From positions 3,227,501-3,291,500 of the forward strand of contig CM034233.1 of assembly GCA_019916065.1 (NCBI GenBank): a DNA stretch of 64,000 nt. Direction: 5' to 3'. Under the pieces are notes generated by a model. That model searched no databases, had not been told where the DNA came from, and worked only from the letters and a program-made list of their open reading frames with translations. The translations under genes and the position numbers were made by a program. Position 1 is the stretch's first letter, and each line of letters opens with the position of its first letter. Source of the stretch: Vitellaria paradoxa (taxonomy: Eukaryota; Streptophyta; Magnoliopsida; Ericales; Sapotaceae). This document shows positions 9,098 through 22,699 of this stretch, piece after piece.

Positions 9098-11193
9098 TGT
9101 CACGCTCTTAACTTCATAGTCCACGACGGATGATATGAAAATGTGAAAACTAAAATAAATAACAAAATTCAATTCAAACTTAATTTACATTAACTTAAAG
9201 TTATCAAAATGTCCAAAATCATTACTCACTCTCATATAAATAATATTTAATTACGTTACTGTCCATTTATCAATAACATAATCTACCTTAACATTATTTC
9301 CCTTGACCACGTTCAAGATTCGCGTAGTTAGAACAAATAATATAATTATGTTTATATTTTCTAAAATTAATGATATCATAAATGTAAACAATAAACTCAT
9401 ACCTTAGGTCGCACAATTTATAATATTGATAGTTAAATTATCAGTTAAGAAAAATAGACACAGTTATAATTTTTTATAATTAAAACCGGATTTAGGCTAC
9501 TCAAGCTCAAGCTGTCTACATATCCCATTTTGGTAATCAAGTCACCATAGTTCTTAAATTTATATCCTTTATTTCATAACCAAACTCATGATCAATAAGA
9601 TAAATCATATCTCATCGATTAATATCAAAGTTACATTATATTAACATCTCAATAGAAAATATTATTAACTCAATCTCATACAATAGAATGTGATGAAATG
9701 TAATGTCAATGCATATTATCTAATTTCCATCTACCCCTAATCTTATACTGGGATTGGTGATGCTTAACACTACACGCGGGGTCACCAACTGTACCATTTA
9801 CACTCACAACAAATGTATATCTCAACATATATAATAAACCGAATGGAGAACCGTATTACACCTCCTGTTCTTTTTGCTAAGAAATCGTGTTACACCTTAG
9901 TCAGACATTTACTTAACTCGAGTAAGGTTCGATTGTAGTCCGGAGAAAAATCTCATAATCATATCTCATAATTAATGTTCTAACTCCAGATGATTAAACT
10001 TTAATCATATATATCGACTGAGGATCATTTGGTATTTTTAAAATCTCATTTTATCATTTTTCCTCAAATTATGGATCCTGTTCATATATATAATTCGTGT
10101 ATGTGACACTCTCAGCCAATTAATGTTCTTAACATAACTAGATGATGCCACCTTAGTCTCATGCACGTGATATGCTCAATCACGTGATTAAATGTTATCT
10201 CAATATAAAAATATATTCTCATTAGGCTTGATGATATTTTGAGGTTTATTCCATCATTAAAAATCCATAATAGCTTTGTTTGGACACAAAAATATGTTTA
10301 AAAACTAAAATTTTAACATTTTTTTAAAAATCTACCATACTGCGGTTGGAACACCTCAAGTTGCGATTAGGACACCCTGAGCGGTGATTTGAACGCCCTA
10401 TCAGCCGATTTAAACTGTAGAGTCCGGTTCCAGGTTCTGTTTTCAATGAAATCCAACTTCGATTCAACTCCCAAATCACCCATTCGAGCCTTAATTTCAA
10501 CAATAACTCATGTAACAACACTTAGATACTTGAATCACATGTTACTTCAACATTTAATCAAAAAATAATTCAAATATATGCAAAATATTCATATTTATAT
10601 GCATATATATAATCACATTCATATATACGTATATATATACACGAATCATATGATATTCAATCAAATCAAACATATATATACATCAAAATGATCTTAACAT
10701 CGTCTAAAGTACAAATATAAATCCCATCTACCTCGAATCCAAAGAAAATAAGAAGAAATGAAAAGATTTAAATTTTGGTTCTTGAACTTCAAATACTCAT
10801 ATCCTTCACTTTGAGCAAAATCATGAGAAATGAACATCATCACAACGTTCACAGCGTCAAATATTTTCCCAATCTACCTACCTTCTTTCTCAGAACTCAT
10901 CTTCTCTCTCTACTGTCTCTCTCCTCCATCTTCTCTCTTTCTCTCCTCTCTCTTCCCTCTAGTCTATCTCTGGGCTGACGAACCCACCAAAGGAAAAGAA
11001 AAGAAAAAGATAAGGAAAAAAAAAAGAAAGAAAGAAAAAGGGAGCTGGACCCTTGGCCCAATTGTTTAATCAAATACTAGTTCAGACCACACTCGGTCTA
11101 AAAAAAATAAAATAAATCAATCCAATTTTAAAATAAATATTTTATTAGATCAAATAACACATAAAGAACTAAAAATAAATACAAGGTATTACA
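9098..11193 (-). mobile_element. Probable old solo LTR (2.1 kb, Ty3/gypsy type)
   Basis: On the minus strand the unit begins TGTAATACCTTG and ends TTAAGAGCGTGACA, the TGTAATAACC...GCGTGACA style of long plant Ty3/gypsy LTRs and the same style as the element at 34328-38008. The flanking five bases are ATTTT and GTTTT, an imperfect target duplication. There is no coding content. A CT-rich tract lies at about 10904-10960. The internal region and the second LTR are absent, which fits unequal recombination to a solo LTR. Confidence 0.55.
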
Positions 11194-13261
11194 GTTTTTT
11201 TTTTTTTTAAAGAAAAAATAGATCTGACATGTTACTTTAGATCTAGCCTAAAGATATTAAAATATTAAATTTATTATTTATATATGAAAAAATTAAAAAA
11301 AATCCTGCCAAGATTAGGTATACAATGAACAAATGCCAAATAATAAATATTTTATTATTTATTAAGTTATTACTTAGATATTACAACTTTGATTAGTTAT
11401 TTTTTAAGTGTGTAAGCTGTGGAAAAACAATTATGAGATTAATGGTAAATTTTTGATTTATAAATTAAGTAATTTTATTTGGGCAAGTTTATTATCCAAG
11501 AATTCACATAAATTCGATATAAGAAAATTATTAAGGTTTGTGTCAGTTCGACTTACCTATTTTCCACCCTCAAAAACTAGGAGTCTAAACTCAAGTGCCG
11601 GTCCCATTAATTGAAAAACATGCAGCTTATAAATTTGTTCACAGTGCCTATCTGCATTAAATGTGATGACCTGTGGCTTTGTAACGTATATATCGATAAT
11701 TCACATCCAAAAAACTGAGTAGCTCAACTTGGTTGCCAAACGAACGTAAGGTAGTGTGGGACTCTTGTGAGAGAATTGAAGTAACATTCAATTTATCGAG
11801 TTTGGTTTGAATAAGTAGTTGGACCCTAGTTCAGTTTGAGTTTTGTATGAAGTTGAGGTTAATTTGATAAAAGATAATTTAAACTTAAAAGTTCAATTCG
11901 TGAGTAGCTGGAATACGTTAAAATAATATTATTTTATAAAATATATATATATTTTATCAAATTAATTTACGAGTTTTCGAATTACGTACTTATAACTTCG
12001 AATTCAAATTTGATTTTAAATAAATAACAAATTAAATTTAAAATCGAGCTTAAATTATCTAACTTAAATTCAATTTGTTAAAGTCATAAATTCAACCCAA
12101 GTCGAGTTCCTCATTAACTACATATAAAATTTTGCGGGTGGCTTATAACTAATAGAATTGAAAAGTCACCTTCACCTGGGCCTCAGCAGAGAACTTGAAA
12201 AACCCATTTGCCTAACTAAGCAAACCATCTATCTCGTTAATTTTGATAGGTCTAATATGTATAGATATATATATATATATATATACATACATGACTATAT
12301 TTACTTACGAGATATGAGGTACGGAATTATATTTTATCAATCTTTTGTGATCCCCCTCCTCTTATATTTAGGAGGCATTTGGAGTAAAAAAAAAAAAGTA
12401 AAATAAAATAATATACTTTGAAATAATTTAAGAGTCTGTAACTCATGTAATGAGATAAAAAATAAATAAATTTTAGATATTGTTAAAAATTCTTAAAAGT
12501 TTTCCATATTTTTTGGATTCTAAGAAATTGCAGTGAAAAAATTCACTGTACCGATTGCAGTAGGTCAATCAACGATTAAAATATAATTAGATCAAATCTA
12601 ATAATCTTAATTTAATACAATAAAATTAAATTTAAAACAAAAATAAAAGTTAAACAAAATTTAATTAAAACACAATTAATATAAAATATAAAAATATATA
12701 TTATAGTAAAATACAATCACATCTCGACTACTAATTCAGTCACCGAAACTCCTGCAATAAATTTTGTTCGCTGCAGCCTGAAAGCCGTATATTTTTATAC
12801 TCACAACCAATAGGTGGAATTGAAGCAACGGTGCAGTGAGCATTAATGACGAGGAATGATGGGTTCAATCTGTGGTTTCGACAAATCAAATGCCTGTGAA
12901 ATCTAAATCGAATTGAATGCCAACTACTAGTGACGATCGACTAGCCACTGCTCAATTTTTCCTCCCCCACACGGCACTTAAAACGAATATAAGCAAATCT
13001 TTTTAAACGTCAGTTTGTCTTTCTTTTTTTTTTATTTTTATATTTTATTTTATTTTTCTCCAAACACATTTAAGAGTATTTGATTTAATTACAATAAAAA
13101 ATTTCTCCAACTTTTACTAATTTTTTCTAATTTTCGCTCATCAAATTTCGTTATGTATCACCTTTACACTATCATTTTTTTTAATTATTCAAACACTACC
13201 TTAATATTTGATAATTAAATATGAAAAAACTCAATTTTACTAGCAATTAATATGCCTACCA

Positions 13262-13292
<31 letters not shown>

Positions 13293-15536
13293 GATAATTG
13301 AGCCCAATTACGAAAATCATATAATAATAATATTGTTAACGATTTCATTGGTTACCAATCAATTAGCGAAACTTTTTCTTTTCTTAATTAATTTCGCCTT
13401 TTGCTTTGGTCTGGGTGCGACTTTACTTTCACTTGTTATATATTGGAACGCCACTTGTTTCTAATTGGTGATTGGTGGAATATTAGTTATTATGTACACA
13501 TCGATTGTTGCAAGTTTTGCTAAATGTTGTGAGATTCTCCTAAAAGAAATAATTGATTGTATGTCTAAACTTTAGCCAAATTAATTAATTTATATAAAGA
13601 TTGCACATTCATTTCATTTTTCTCTTATATTAAACCCTCTTTAAATTATTTCAAAATATTAATAATCACTTTTATGGTGGTAAAATAACTTTAGAAGGAG
13701 AGGCTGACATTAAAAAAGACTGCATCTCATACTGTTAGATTTTAATTCAACGAGTTCGAACGATTGTCAATTCCCCTAAATCCGAATAACTTCATTAGAG
13801 AGGTGTTGAATATTACAATTATTAGGTATTGATAAGGTTTTGTTTCTTTTAAAGTAAAAATATTTTAAATCACAAATGTTTTCAATTTTTTTCACATAAG
13901 TGGTGTGAATCTGTACTTAATAACTAATATGTACTCGATGCTGATGCATACGTGAAGCATTGCACTTCTTGATTAAAATTTTAAAATTATTAAGTAATTG
14001 AAAATAGCAATGCAAAAATATACTAAAATTCTGTTTTCTTAATGTATCTACACATTCCCCTATATCTCAATAGGAAATAGTCAAAATTTTCAGTTTTGTT
14101 AACATGTCAATACATGCACCAATATCTTAGGTTAATTTAGCCAACCAACTGTTTGTTTAAGTTTCACATTCTAGGAGGTTTGTTAAAACTTGATCAAATG
14201 TTAGTTATCGGATGAATTTTGGCAAGAAAGGGTGCTATGGACTGTAATCTGTTTACTCATTTTAACAGCCATCAGTTAAATACCACAAGCCTTGGAACTC
14301 CAAGCAAATAATTGCCCCTAACCGCCAAACAAACCAGTTCGTTCAAACTTTTTGGTACCAAACAGGACCTAATGCAACAGTTCGTGTATTCAGATGACAG
14401 GCCGGGTCAAACCCGTCCTTTTAATTTTTAAAGTTCCTTGGGCCGCTCATTAGATCATTTTTAACAAAAACGGTTCCCGGTAATCAATTAACCCATTAAC
14501 TTTTTTATTTTAAATATTATTTTAAACAAATTAATTTTTAGATATATTCTATTTCTAATTCTTATTTATTTATTTTTTAGCCTTAATGATTCACACAGAC
14601 AACTTGCCTTTTGAACCTTAAGGGATAGTTTAAATAGTAAAATTTTAAATTTATTCTCTAGTAATTATTAATTTGAGTCTGCCTAATCTCTAATTTTAGA
14701 GTCTCAGATATTAGTCTGTAAGTAGAAACTGACCTGAATACTTGATTAATAAAATAAAAAAAAAAAGAGGCCACTTGCCATTTGAACCATTTTGAAAGTA
14801 CTTTTTTATTTGTGCTTTTTTTTCTAAATGGGTTGAGTTGGATTGATTAGGTAATTTTTTATTATAATCTGACTTTTAATTACGTATTGAAGATCTAACT
14901 ATTCGTTGATTAATATAAGAATAAAATGTCTAAGATTTATTGTCAAAATGATAATAACGTTGTTAGACAGGTTACTTTTCAAAGTATCTAACATGCTACT
15001 TTAATAAACAAATTTCAATGTCATACATATTATTCTAACTTTGAACAATTCTACAAGCATGTCATTTTCCTTGTTAATTTAATCATAGCACCAATTAAAT
15101 GGTTTAATTAAAAACTAATATGCCCTGCATGTTTTTGGGACTTGTTTAATTGGTGGCATCATTCAAGCCGGTTGCTTCCAATTCAGACCACATGCTAAGA
15201 GCTGCAACAATTAAAAAAAAAAAGAAATGTCATGCATTCACAAGATTGAAGCAGATGGCACACTGCTAGTTTATGCTATATATATGTTCGAGATGTGAAT
15301 TAGTGGTAGGAAAAGAAGGATGTGAAAGAAAAATAAAATTATTAGTTTGTCTTATTCTTCTATATTTAATTAAATAAAATGATAATATTTTTACTAAGTA
15401 TTTGTTTATTTTCATATTATTTTTTTAATTTTTTAACTCAACTAATAAAATAAAATTAATTTAAACTCTTTATCTCAATTTACTTTTCTATCATTTATTT
15501 CTTATTTTTTTATTTTTTCTTTCATAAATTTTTTAA
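11194..15536. other. AT-rich intergenic sequence without genes
   Basis: No coding exon is recognised. It includes TA microsatellites near 11939-11951, 12267-12286 and 13262-13280, and long A/T tracts. The short ORF at 12158-12406 is driven by the TA repeat. Sequences resembling MITE ends (CGTTTGG-like motifs) occur, but I could not pair termini with confidence. Confidence 0.4.
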
Positions 15537-15839
15537 GGCTATGTTTGTTGAGGGATGAGAGACGAGAGATTAGATTAGTCATATGCAAATCTTAAAAAAT
15601 GTATGATTAAAAATGCCATGGGATAGGATCGATAACATATCTCGAGATTTGATCTCGTCGAAATTAAAAGAGTTAAAATTATTTACAGTCACATTTCTTG
15701 TCAAATCACATCTATAATAATACTTTATACTTCACTAATCAAATACTAACAAAATAATTTTATATTATATTTAATTTTATTTATTATCTCGTGATATTAT
15801 TTATAATTTATCATTGAGTTCTATCAATCAAACGTGGCC
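15537..15839. mobile_element. MITE flanked by TTAA
   Basis: Imperfect terminal inverted repeats GGCTATGTTTGTTGAGGG and, at the far end, the complement of GGCCACGTTTGATTGATAG bound a 303-bp non-coding segment. TTAA is present on both sides (15533-15536 and 15840-15843). A related element with the same ends and TTAA flank lies at 28207-28620. The transposase family is not certain. The ends resemble Tourist-type MITEs, but the flank here is four bases. Confidence 0.6.
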
Positions 15840-16632
15840 TTAAATTCATGCTCCAGACATGGCCCTAAAGTTGATCTTGGACTGTCCCGGCGTCGAAAAA
15901 TGGCTTGCCATACCTTTCAGTGCACATGCACATGTATTGTTTGGCGATCCCCAGGAAATGGGCCCCACAAGCCGTCCACTTCCACGTGTTTTATGTATGT
16001 ATATATATATATAATTCAAGATGTAGTCTATATACATAGGATATGATCATGTCCCACCAAAATCTTAGATATGCGTTTGAATAAAATGAGATAAGTTGTG
16101 AATTTGTAATTCGTGTTGTAAGGTAAAAAATAAATAATTTTTAAAATTTTTCAGCATTTCTTTTGTGAATTTGTAATTCGTGTTGTAAGGTAAAAAATAA
16201 ATAATTTTTAAAATTTTTTAACATTTCTTACTTTTTTTTTAATTTTTTATTACTTCAAACGGAACCAATATTAGATTACCATGTTGGTGAAATGGGTCAC
16301 ATCGTACAATTATTATATTCTGTTATTAAAAAAATAATTTACTATTCTTATATTTCATATACTAAAAATAAAAATTACTAATAGTATCTCAATTTAAAAA
16401 ATTAAAAAATTAATATTGTACTATAAAAAAGAACTAATGACATGCACGTAAAAAAATAAAAAAAAATATTCTTCCAAAATTATTTATCAAAAAAAGGATA
16501 ATGACGTGACAATAAACAATAAAATGAGTCAAATGACTCATTAATAGTTTATCTCCTTGAAAATTATGGGCGCACATACATGCCACATTATTATCATAAA
16601 TCTATATTTTGATAAAAAAAAATTATAGTATA
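15840..16632. other. Intergenic sequence with a 67-bp tandem duplication
   Basis: Two adjacent, almost identical 67-bp units (16096-16162 and 16163-16229) begin TTGTGAATTTGTAATTCG. Apart from this and AT-rich DNA, nothing is recognised. Confidence 0.7.
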
Positions 16633-17158
16633 TGTTAGACATAAAATTAGCTTGGTTGACCACAAGAGTGATCCGCCGACCACAGATTGCACCCCTCCGA
16701 ATAGGGGTTATATTCTAGTTAAATTGGGACTAAATAATTTGCTAGTTACGTTGTATAATTACTTTATGTACTACACTACCACACGGTCTACGAAACTTAC
16801 ATCATTTGACATTTAATATTAGCCACCCACCTCCACTTTAAGTCACATCAAAATAAAGTGATAGTCAAATCAACAGAAAGCTAGACACACTCCATCTATA
16901 AATACAAAAAACCAAGACAGCGTAAGAGTTCTTCTTTCGGATCTTTTTTCTCTGATCTTCTTCTCTCTCTCTCTCTTTACTTACATGAACTTATCATCTA
17001 TATGACAAACTGACTTAAGCATCGGAGTGCCCTTGGTCGAGGACCAACTCCGATCGCTTTATTTTACTATATTCTTACTTGCAAGCCGCCGGAAGGAGAT
17101 TTCAATGAACAAGGGAGAGAAGAGGTCTAAGGAAAGAAGGTAAAATTATTGTCGAACA
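16633..17158 (+). mobile_element. Solo LTR with perfect 5-bp target duplication
   Basis: The segment starts TGTTAGACATAA, ends ATTGTCGAACA, and is flanked by GTATA on both sides (16628-16632 and 17159-17163). It carries a TATA box (CTATAAATA, about 16895-16904) followed by a CT-rich leader, and the sequence GACTTAAGCATCGGAGTGCC, which is typical of plant Ty3/gypsy LTRs. No second LTR or coding sequence lies nearby, so it is a solo LTR of 526 bp in plus orientation. Confidence 0.85.
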
Positions 17159-17163
17159 GTATA

Positions 17164-18808
17164 CCACTATTCTTTAAAAAAAATAACCCATTAAAAAGAT
17201 ATTTTATTACTTAAATATTATTATCACATTATTCTAATCTTATTTTTCAATAAAAGATTATAGAATAATATTTTTCTCTTTTCAAAAACTTATATTTATG
17301 CCCTTGCACTTCAAGCTAAAATATAAATTTTAAAAATTTTGGCTTTTAATGACTTTGAAAAGTGTGCTTATACTATACTACACACTCATACGCTTTTCAC
17401 CTCCAATTGGATTTAATTTTGAATAAATATTTGTGTCTTTTTGCCTTGAAAATTTAACATTTGTTTGCAATCTCACTTTAATCTTAAATAAAGGAATATA
17501 AAAATAAATTTTTTAAGTTCATGAAATAATTATAGTAATTTTTAGAGGGTGTTTAGTTGGTAAAAGTTTACTAAAAAATTACAGTAAAAGTATAAAGATT
17601 TTGTGTAAAACTGATATATAGTAAAATTTGATTAGAAAAAATATAAAAAATTGATAAATTTTAGTTAATTTTGACTAACCAAGCACCCTTAATTTTATTA
17701 TACGAGGTATACAAAGTGAGAGAAGAACAATAGGAGTGATTGACGTGTCGCACTCATATTTGGTTTTGAAATATTTATTTATTTATTTATTTTTTGAGGA
17801 AAAAAAAGTAGGTTGAGCATGGGACTAGAGAAATTTATTTTGTTTGATAATCGAATTTCAATTGCAAGTTTAGTAAATTTTGCTGTTTAAAATAATTGAC
17901 TAATCATAAAGACACATCATTTTTTTTTATAATTTTCTTTTTTATTAATAATTTAATTATGTAGCACTTACTCTAATATAGATGCATCAAAAAGCTTATG
18001 AATGAGTTAGAGTTTAAAATCAGTTTCTCAAAAAAAAAAAAAAAAATTAGACTTTGAAATGAAATTGAACCAAAACCGGCCCGGATCTAATTCGATCCCG
18101 GTCGGGTGGGCCCTACTTTGATTCACAACGTTCATAATTGACATCGAGGATGGATCTATGGTGGGGCCTCCAAATATCCAGGTTCGGGGGCAACCGACGA
18201 GGTCAGACTACTTTGCACTTATCAATGCATAACCGTACTGTACGGTCCTGTTTGGATTGTCCATTGGGTATTTTTGAAATTTTATTTCACCAAAAGTTTA
18301 TTTAAATTGATTTATAATTAAAGTAGATATTTTTTTTACATCCAATATTGGCTCCGTTTGGAGTTTTTCAGAAAAAAAAAATTACAAATCTCTACAAATA
18401 TAAATTACGAGACAATAAAATTTAAATTTTTCACTTATTATACGAATTACGAAATATTTATTTTTACAATTTTATACTATTTTATACAATTTTATACAAC
18501 TCCAAAAACACCCATTATATTCCATAATCCAATGTTCCATTCTCCCTTTCTCTCTCTCTCTTTTTTTTTTTTTAATCTAGTGGTGTCTGGATCAACTTAC
18601 GCATACCTTGACTAATTCCTGAAATTAACAATCAAGTAAACCTCAAGTGTTTTTGAGAAAATTCGAACTAGTGATCATTAAGAAATAAATCGAATAACTT
18701 ATCAGTTGAGTTAACTTTCAACATCCTACAGTTCCATCCTGTCTCACTTGATAAGACTCAAACTCAGAATTAATTTTGTGAGTGAATAAATTCTATTCAT
18801 CCAACTAT

Positions 18809-18859
<51 letters not shown>

Positions 18860-19109
18860 ATATTTTATTTGGTGAAAATGCCTCAACTTATTTGTAAGTA
18901 TAGCCTTTTAAACCTCTCACTTTTTTTTTTGGGTAATTTTTAATTACTTTTTATCACTACATAAAAATTTTTATTAAACTATATTTTCTAAAAAATAAAA
19001 TTAAAATTTTATATAAAAATATTTATAATATTATAATTATTTAAAATATGTGAAGAGAAGACGGAGAAAAGTTGACCGTATAGTTTTATTTAAAAAAATA
19101 AAATTAAGT
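17164..19109. other. AT-rich intergenic sequence
   Basis: No gene is recognised. It contains poly-A tracts, a long (AT)n microsatellite at about 18813-18847 and a 70-bp GC-richer patch near 18075-18200. Motifs such as GGCTCCGTTTGGAG at about 18350 suggest MITE ends, but no partner terminus was found. Confidence 0.4.
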
Positions 19110-19186
19110 ACAAAAAAATTCAATTATAATACTAACGCTTTAAAAAAAAAAAAACGAGTGCAAGAACAAATATATGTATACACATA

Positions 19187-19325
19187 TAGGTTGCATTTGG
19201 TTTACAAATAAATATTAAAAATTTTTATAAATTTCTGTTAATTTTATATCATATCAATTTTTTTTTTTTACTGTACGTATTACGAATTCTCATTTTATCT
19301 TACTCCAAACACACTCATAATACTA
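19187..19325. mobile_element. Small hAT-like MITE, present only in copy 1
   Basis: The segment starts TAGGTTGCATTTGG and ends CCAAACACACTCATAATACTA. It is flanked by TACACATA and AACACATA (7 of 8 match). Copy 2 (around 28020-28040) lacks it and reads straight through CACACATAAATAATAG, so the insertion is visible by comparison. The size, the TAG...CTA ends and the ~8-bp duplication suggest a hAT-derived MITE. The exact right end is uncertain by one or two bases. Confidence 0.6.
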
Positions 19326-20588
19326 ACACATAAATGATTGTCACGCATATATGTATGTATTTATTTATACACACACGCATTAAAAGAGCAGACATTAGCC
19401 GCTGCATCCAAGAGAGAGGAAGCACGTGAAGTATCATGAACCGACCAACTATATGTAAATATATGTATACACATCACCGCCGCATAGTTAATTAAAAGAT
19501 TTCTTTCTAGGATAATTAATGTATGAAGTGACCGTTAAAATGGGAATCCGGTTAGGTTATGTTTGGTTAGAAGTAGGGTTCAGAAATTAAAATAAAAATT
19601 ATTTTTTATATATCTATTTTTGTACTACTTTAAATAATTTTATTAATTCACCCTAATATATGCTGTTGCTAATCAAATTCTACTGTACATTTGCAATTGT
19701 TAATTTTTTCGCACGGCACACATACATAAGATCAATTTATGATAAAATTAAAAATTAATCGATTTGTTAAAATAATTTTATTATATTATCATATTTATTT
19801 TTAATAATTTTATTGTAAAAATAGTTCACTTTTTCCCAAAATAATGAGTAATTTTCGTCTTCCGTAATTAAAAAGGTTGATTTACTCCATTGGTAATTAA
19901 TTTCTGTATTATAAATTAGGAATAATTTTGTTTTCACGTCTTGCACTTAAATTGAATATCATTTACATCTCTGAAATTTTAAAAACGTAATTTTGTACCT
20001 TTTGTACTTTAAAAAAAATAAATGCATTGTATTATAGAATTATAAAAAAAATAAATTAAATTCATTAATTTTTTGAATTACTCGAATTATAATCAAATCA
20101 ATGAATTTAAATGCATTATACTATAGAATTATAAAAAAACAAAATCAAGTATTTCCACACTTAGCTAAAAATAAAAAAATAACTTTATAATTCAATTTAA
20201 GATTAGTTAAAAAAAATAAGAGAACTTCAAATATATTTTAAAGTTTATTAAATTATTAATGAAAATCATAAACAATCCACTGCAAAATTGCTAATTCTAA
20301 AATTGCCCTCAGTGTAATATCCTAGTAATTAATAAATAAATTAATTACGAATAATTATCCTAACTATCAAGGTATATCTTTGTCATTCATATCGAATCCT
20401 TGTGCTAGGTATCAAATTTTTACGTGACATGCACGCTACCATTTGAGAACCCACTGCCCCTCGTGAGCTTACTTCCTATGAGTGAGAATTAAACCCGGAA
20501 AGAAAAGTAGCTCACGGGCACCCACTAATTAACTAAACCGACAAAACGGAAATTGATTGAAAGTAGATATTTACAAGGAGAGTACGTA

Positions 20589-22335
20589 GGGGCCGTTTGG
20601 GAGTTAACTTTTAGTAACTTTTTGGTATTTTTTTTATTAAGACCCTGTTTGATAACATTTTTATTTTTTATTTTTTGTTTATGTTTTCAAAATTTTGTAA
20701 ACTGGTAATAAAAACATGTTTGTTAATTTTGTTTACGTTTTTCTTGTTTCTAAAAAAATAAAAATTTGAACAGAAAAATATAAATAGAAAAAAAATTTTT
20801 TCACTCTATTTTTCTTTTTCTGTTACAAATACTATGTCAATTCTATTACTTTATCCATTTTTGTTACATCATATTAAAATAAATTATTTTAGTCAAATAT
20901 TTTATTAAACTAAAATTATTTTTAATAAATAATATAATTAAATTAAATTAACTAAATTAATATCTAATATCTATTATTAATTTATTTCTAATAAATAATT
21001 AAATTAAATTTGTTAATTTTATTAATAAGAAATATATATTATTAAATTATTTTTAATAAATAATAAAATAAAATGTATTAATTTAATTTAATAAATAATT
21101 TAGTTAATATAAATATATTTTATTAAGTTATTTTTAATAAATATTGTAATTAAATTATTTTATTTAATTTAATTTAATAATTAATTTGAAATAATTGATT
21201 TAAATAATATTACATATATTTTATTAAGTTATTTTAAATAAATAACATAATTAAATTAAATCAAATTAATTTAATAATTTATTTATTTAATATAAATTAT
21301 AATTTATTAAATTATTTTTAGTAAATATCATAATTAAATTATTTAAATTATTATGAAATATATTTGATTCAATTATTTTTAGTAAATAATATAATTAAAT
21401 TATAATTAATATATTTTATATTTATTGAATTAAATGATATAATATTTATATTTTATTCAATTATTTTTAATAAATAATATAATTAAATCTTTATTAAATT
21501 CAATTAATTTTAAAAAATAATAATAAAATTAAATATTTTATGAATAAAAATTAGTAATTGTAAACAAAATTGTATTTTCAAATGCAATTTTAGTTTGATT
21601 TTAGAAAAAAAAATGACAACAGATAACAAAAAATAGAAAATATAAATATATAAACATAAATAGAAAAACGACAGCGTTACCAAACAGCTCCTAAAAGTTT
21701 GTAGTTGAAATTTTTTTGGTGTTTAGAAAAATTAATTTATTAATAAATATATTTTATTTTTTATTTTAAATTTATTCAAAGATAAAATCATGCAATTAAT
21801 ATTTTATAATTTTTTCACTTTTTCAGAAAAGTTTATTATTAATTAGTTTTAAATAATTAATTTCAACAATCATGCCTCGCACATAAAGGGCTCGAATTTG
21901 TGTTGCTAATAATAACAATTTTACTTACACTTGCAACTTACGCCATTTGTCTTCACTGTAATAGCTGGTCCCAAAAGATAAGCACAATGTATGAGAATTA
22001 AAATTAGAGACAACTTCCCCCTTTTCTATTTTCTATTTTCTATTTTTTATTCTTATTTTTTATTTTTTATTTTGAACTTATTTTTTATTTTGTACTTTTA
22101 AAAATAATGAAAATAGTTCAAAACTCATTTGGTTACTTATATTTTAAAAATTTATTTTCGAAAACAAAAAATAAATTTACACATGAAATGAAAAATGACA
22201 AAAAATTATTTTGAGAGTTTTTAACAAAAACTGAAGAAAATTTCAAAATAAGAAAAATAGAGTATTTTCTGTTTTCTCGTTTTAAAATTTTTAACGCATA
22301 AAACAAAAGGAGAAAATATAAAGTAATTTTGTGTG

Positions 22336-22367
<32 letters not shown>

Positions 22368-22391
22368 AACGGTGTTCCCAAATAGATCCTC
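20589..22391. mobile_element. Possible nested pair of MITE-like elements in copy 1
   Basis: The outer ends, GGGGCCGTTTGGGAG (20589) and the complement of GAGGATCTATTTGGGAACACC (about 22391), could be terminal inverted repeats. Inside lies a second AT-rich unit, 20641-21690, with ends GACCCTGTTTGATAAC and the complement of GGAGCTGTTTGGTAACG. The inner unit is made of imperfect repeats of TTTTTAATAAATAATATAATTAAAT. The same arrangement is in copy 2 at 29718-31713, so it predates the duplication. No transposase is encoded. Confidence 0.5.
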
Positions 22392-22699
22392 GATCAAATT
22401 TTCTCAGTCAAGAAAAGTAGTCTGAAATTTTTCTAAAATTTAATAATTAACACAAGGACTTAGAACACTTAGACCAGATTGGAATTCCAAACCCTAATGC
22501 TAATGCTTCTAAGGTAACGATTAGCCGCCACCATACGATCACCCATTTATTTATTTATTTATTTATTCACATTACTTTATGCTCATAAAGTTTGCCATCG
22601 AAGTCAAAAAAAATTCAATTATAGAGTACTAATAAACTTTGAAGCTTTAAAAAGAAAGAAAGAAATAAGAAAAAAAAAAAAAAAAAAAAAAAGAGAAAG

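Larger units (their letters stand above)
19110..22605. repeat. Copy 1 of a ~3.5-kb tandem duplication
   Basis: This unit begins near AAAAAAATTCAATTATA and ends at CATCGAAGTC (22605). The same start sequence follows at once at 22606, and the same end recurs at 31920. Shared landmarks include CACATCACCGCCGCATAGTT, the AT-rich MITE-like block, CATGCCTCGCACATAAAGGG and the TTTA microsatellite. Copy 1 has a private insertion of about 138 bp at 19187-19325. No coding sequence is present. Confidence 0.9.
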
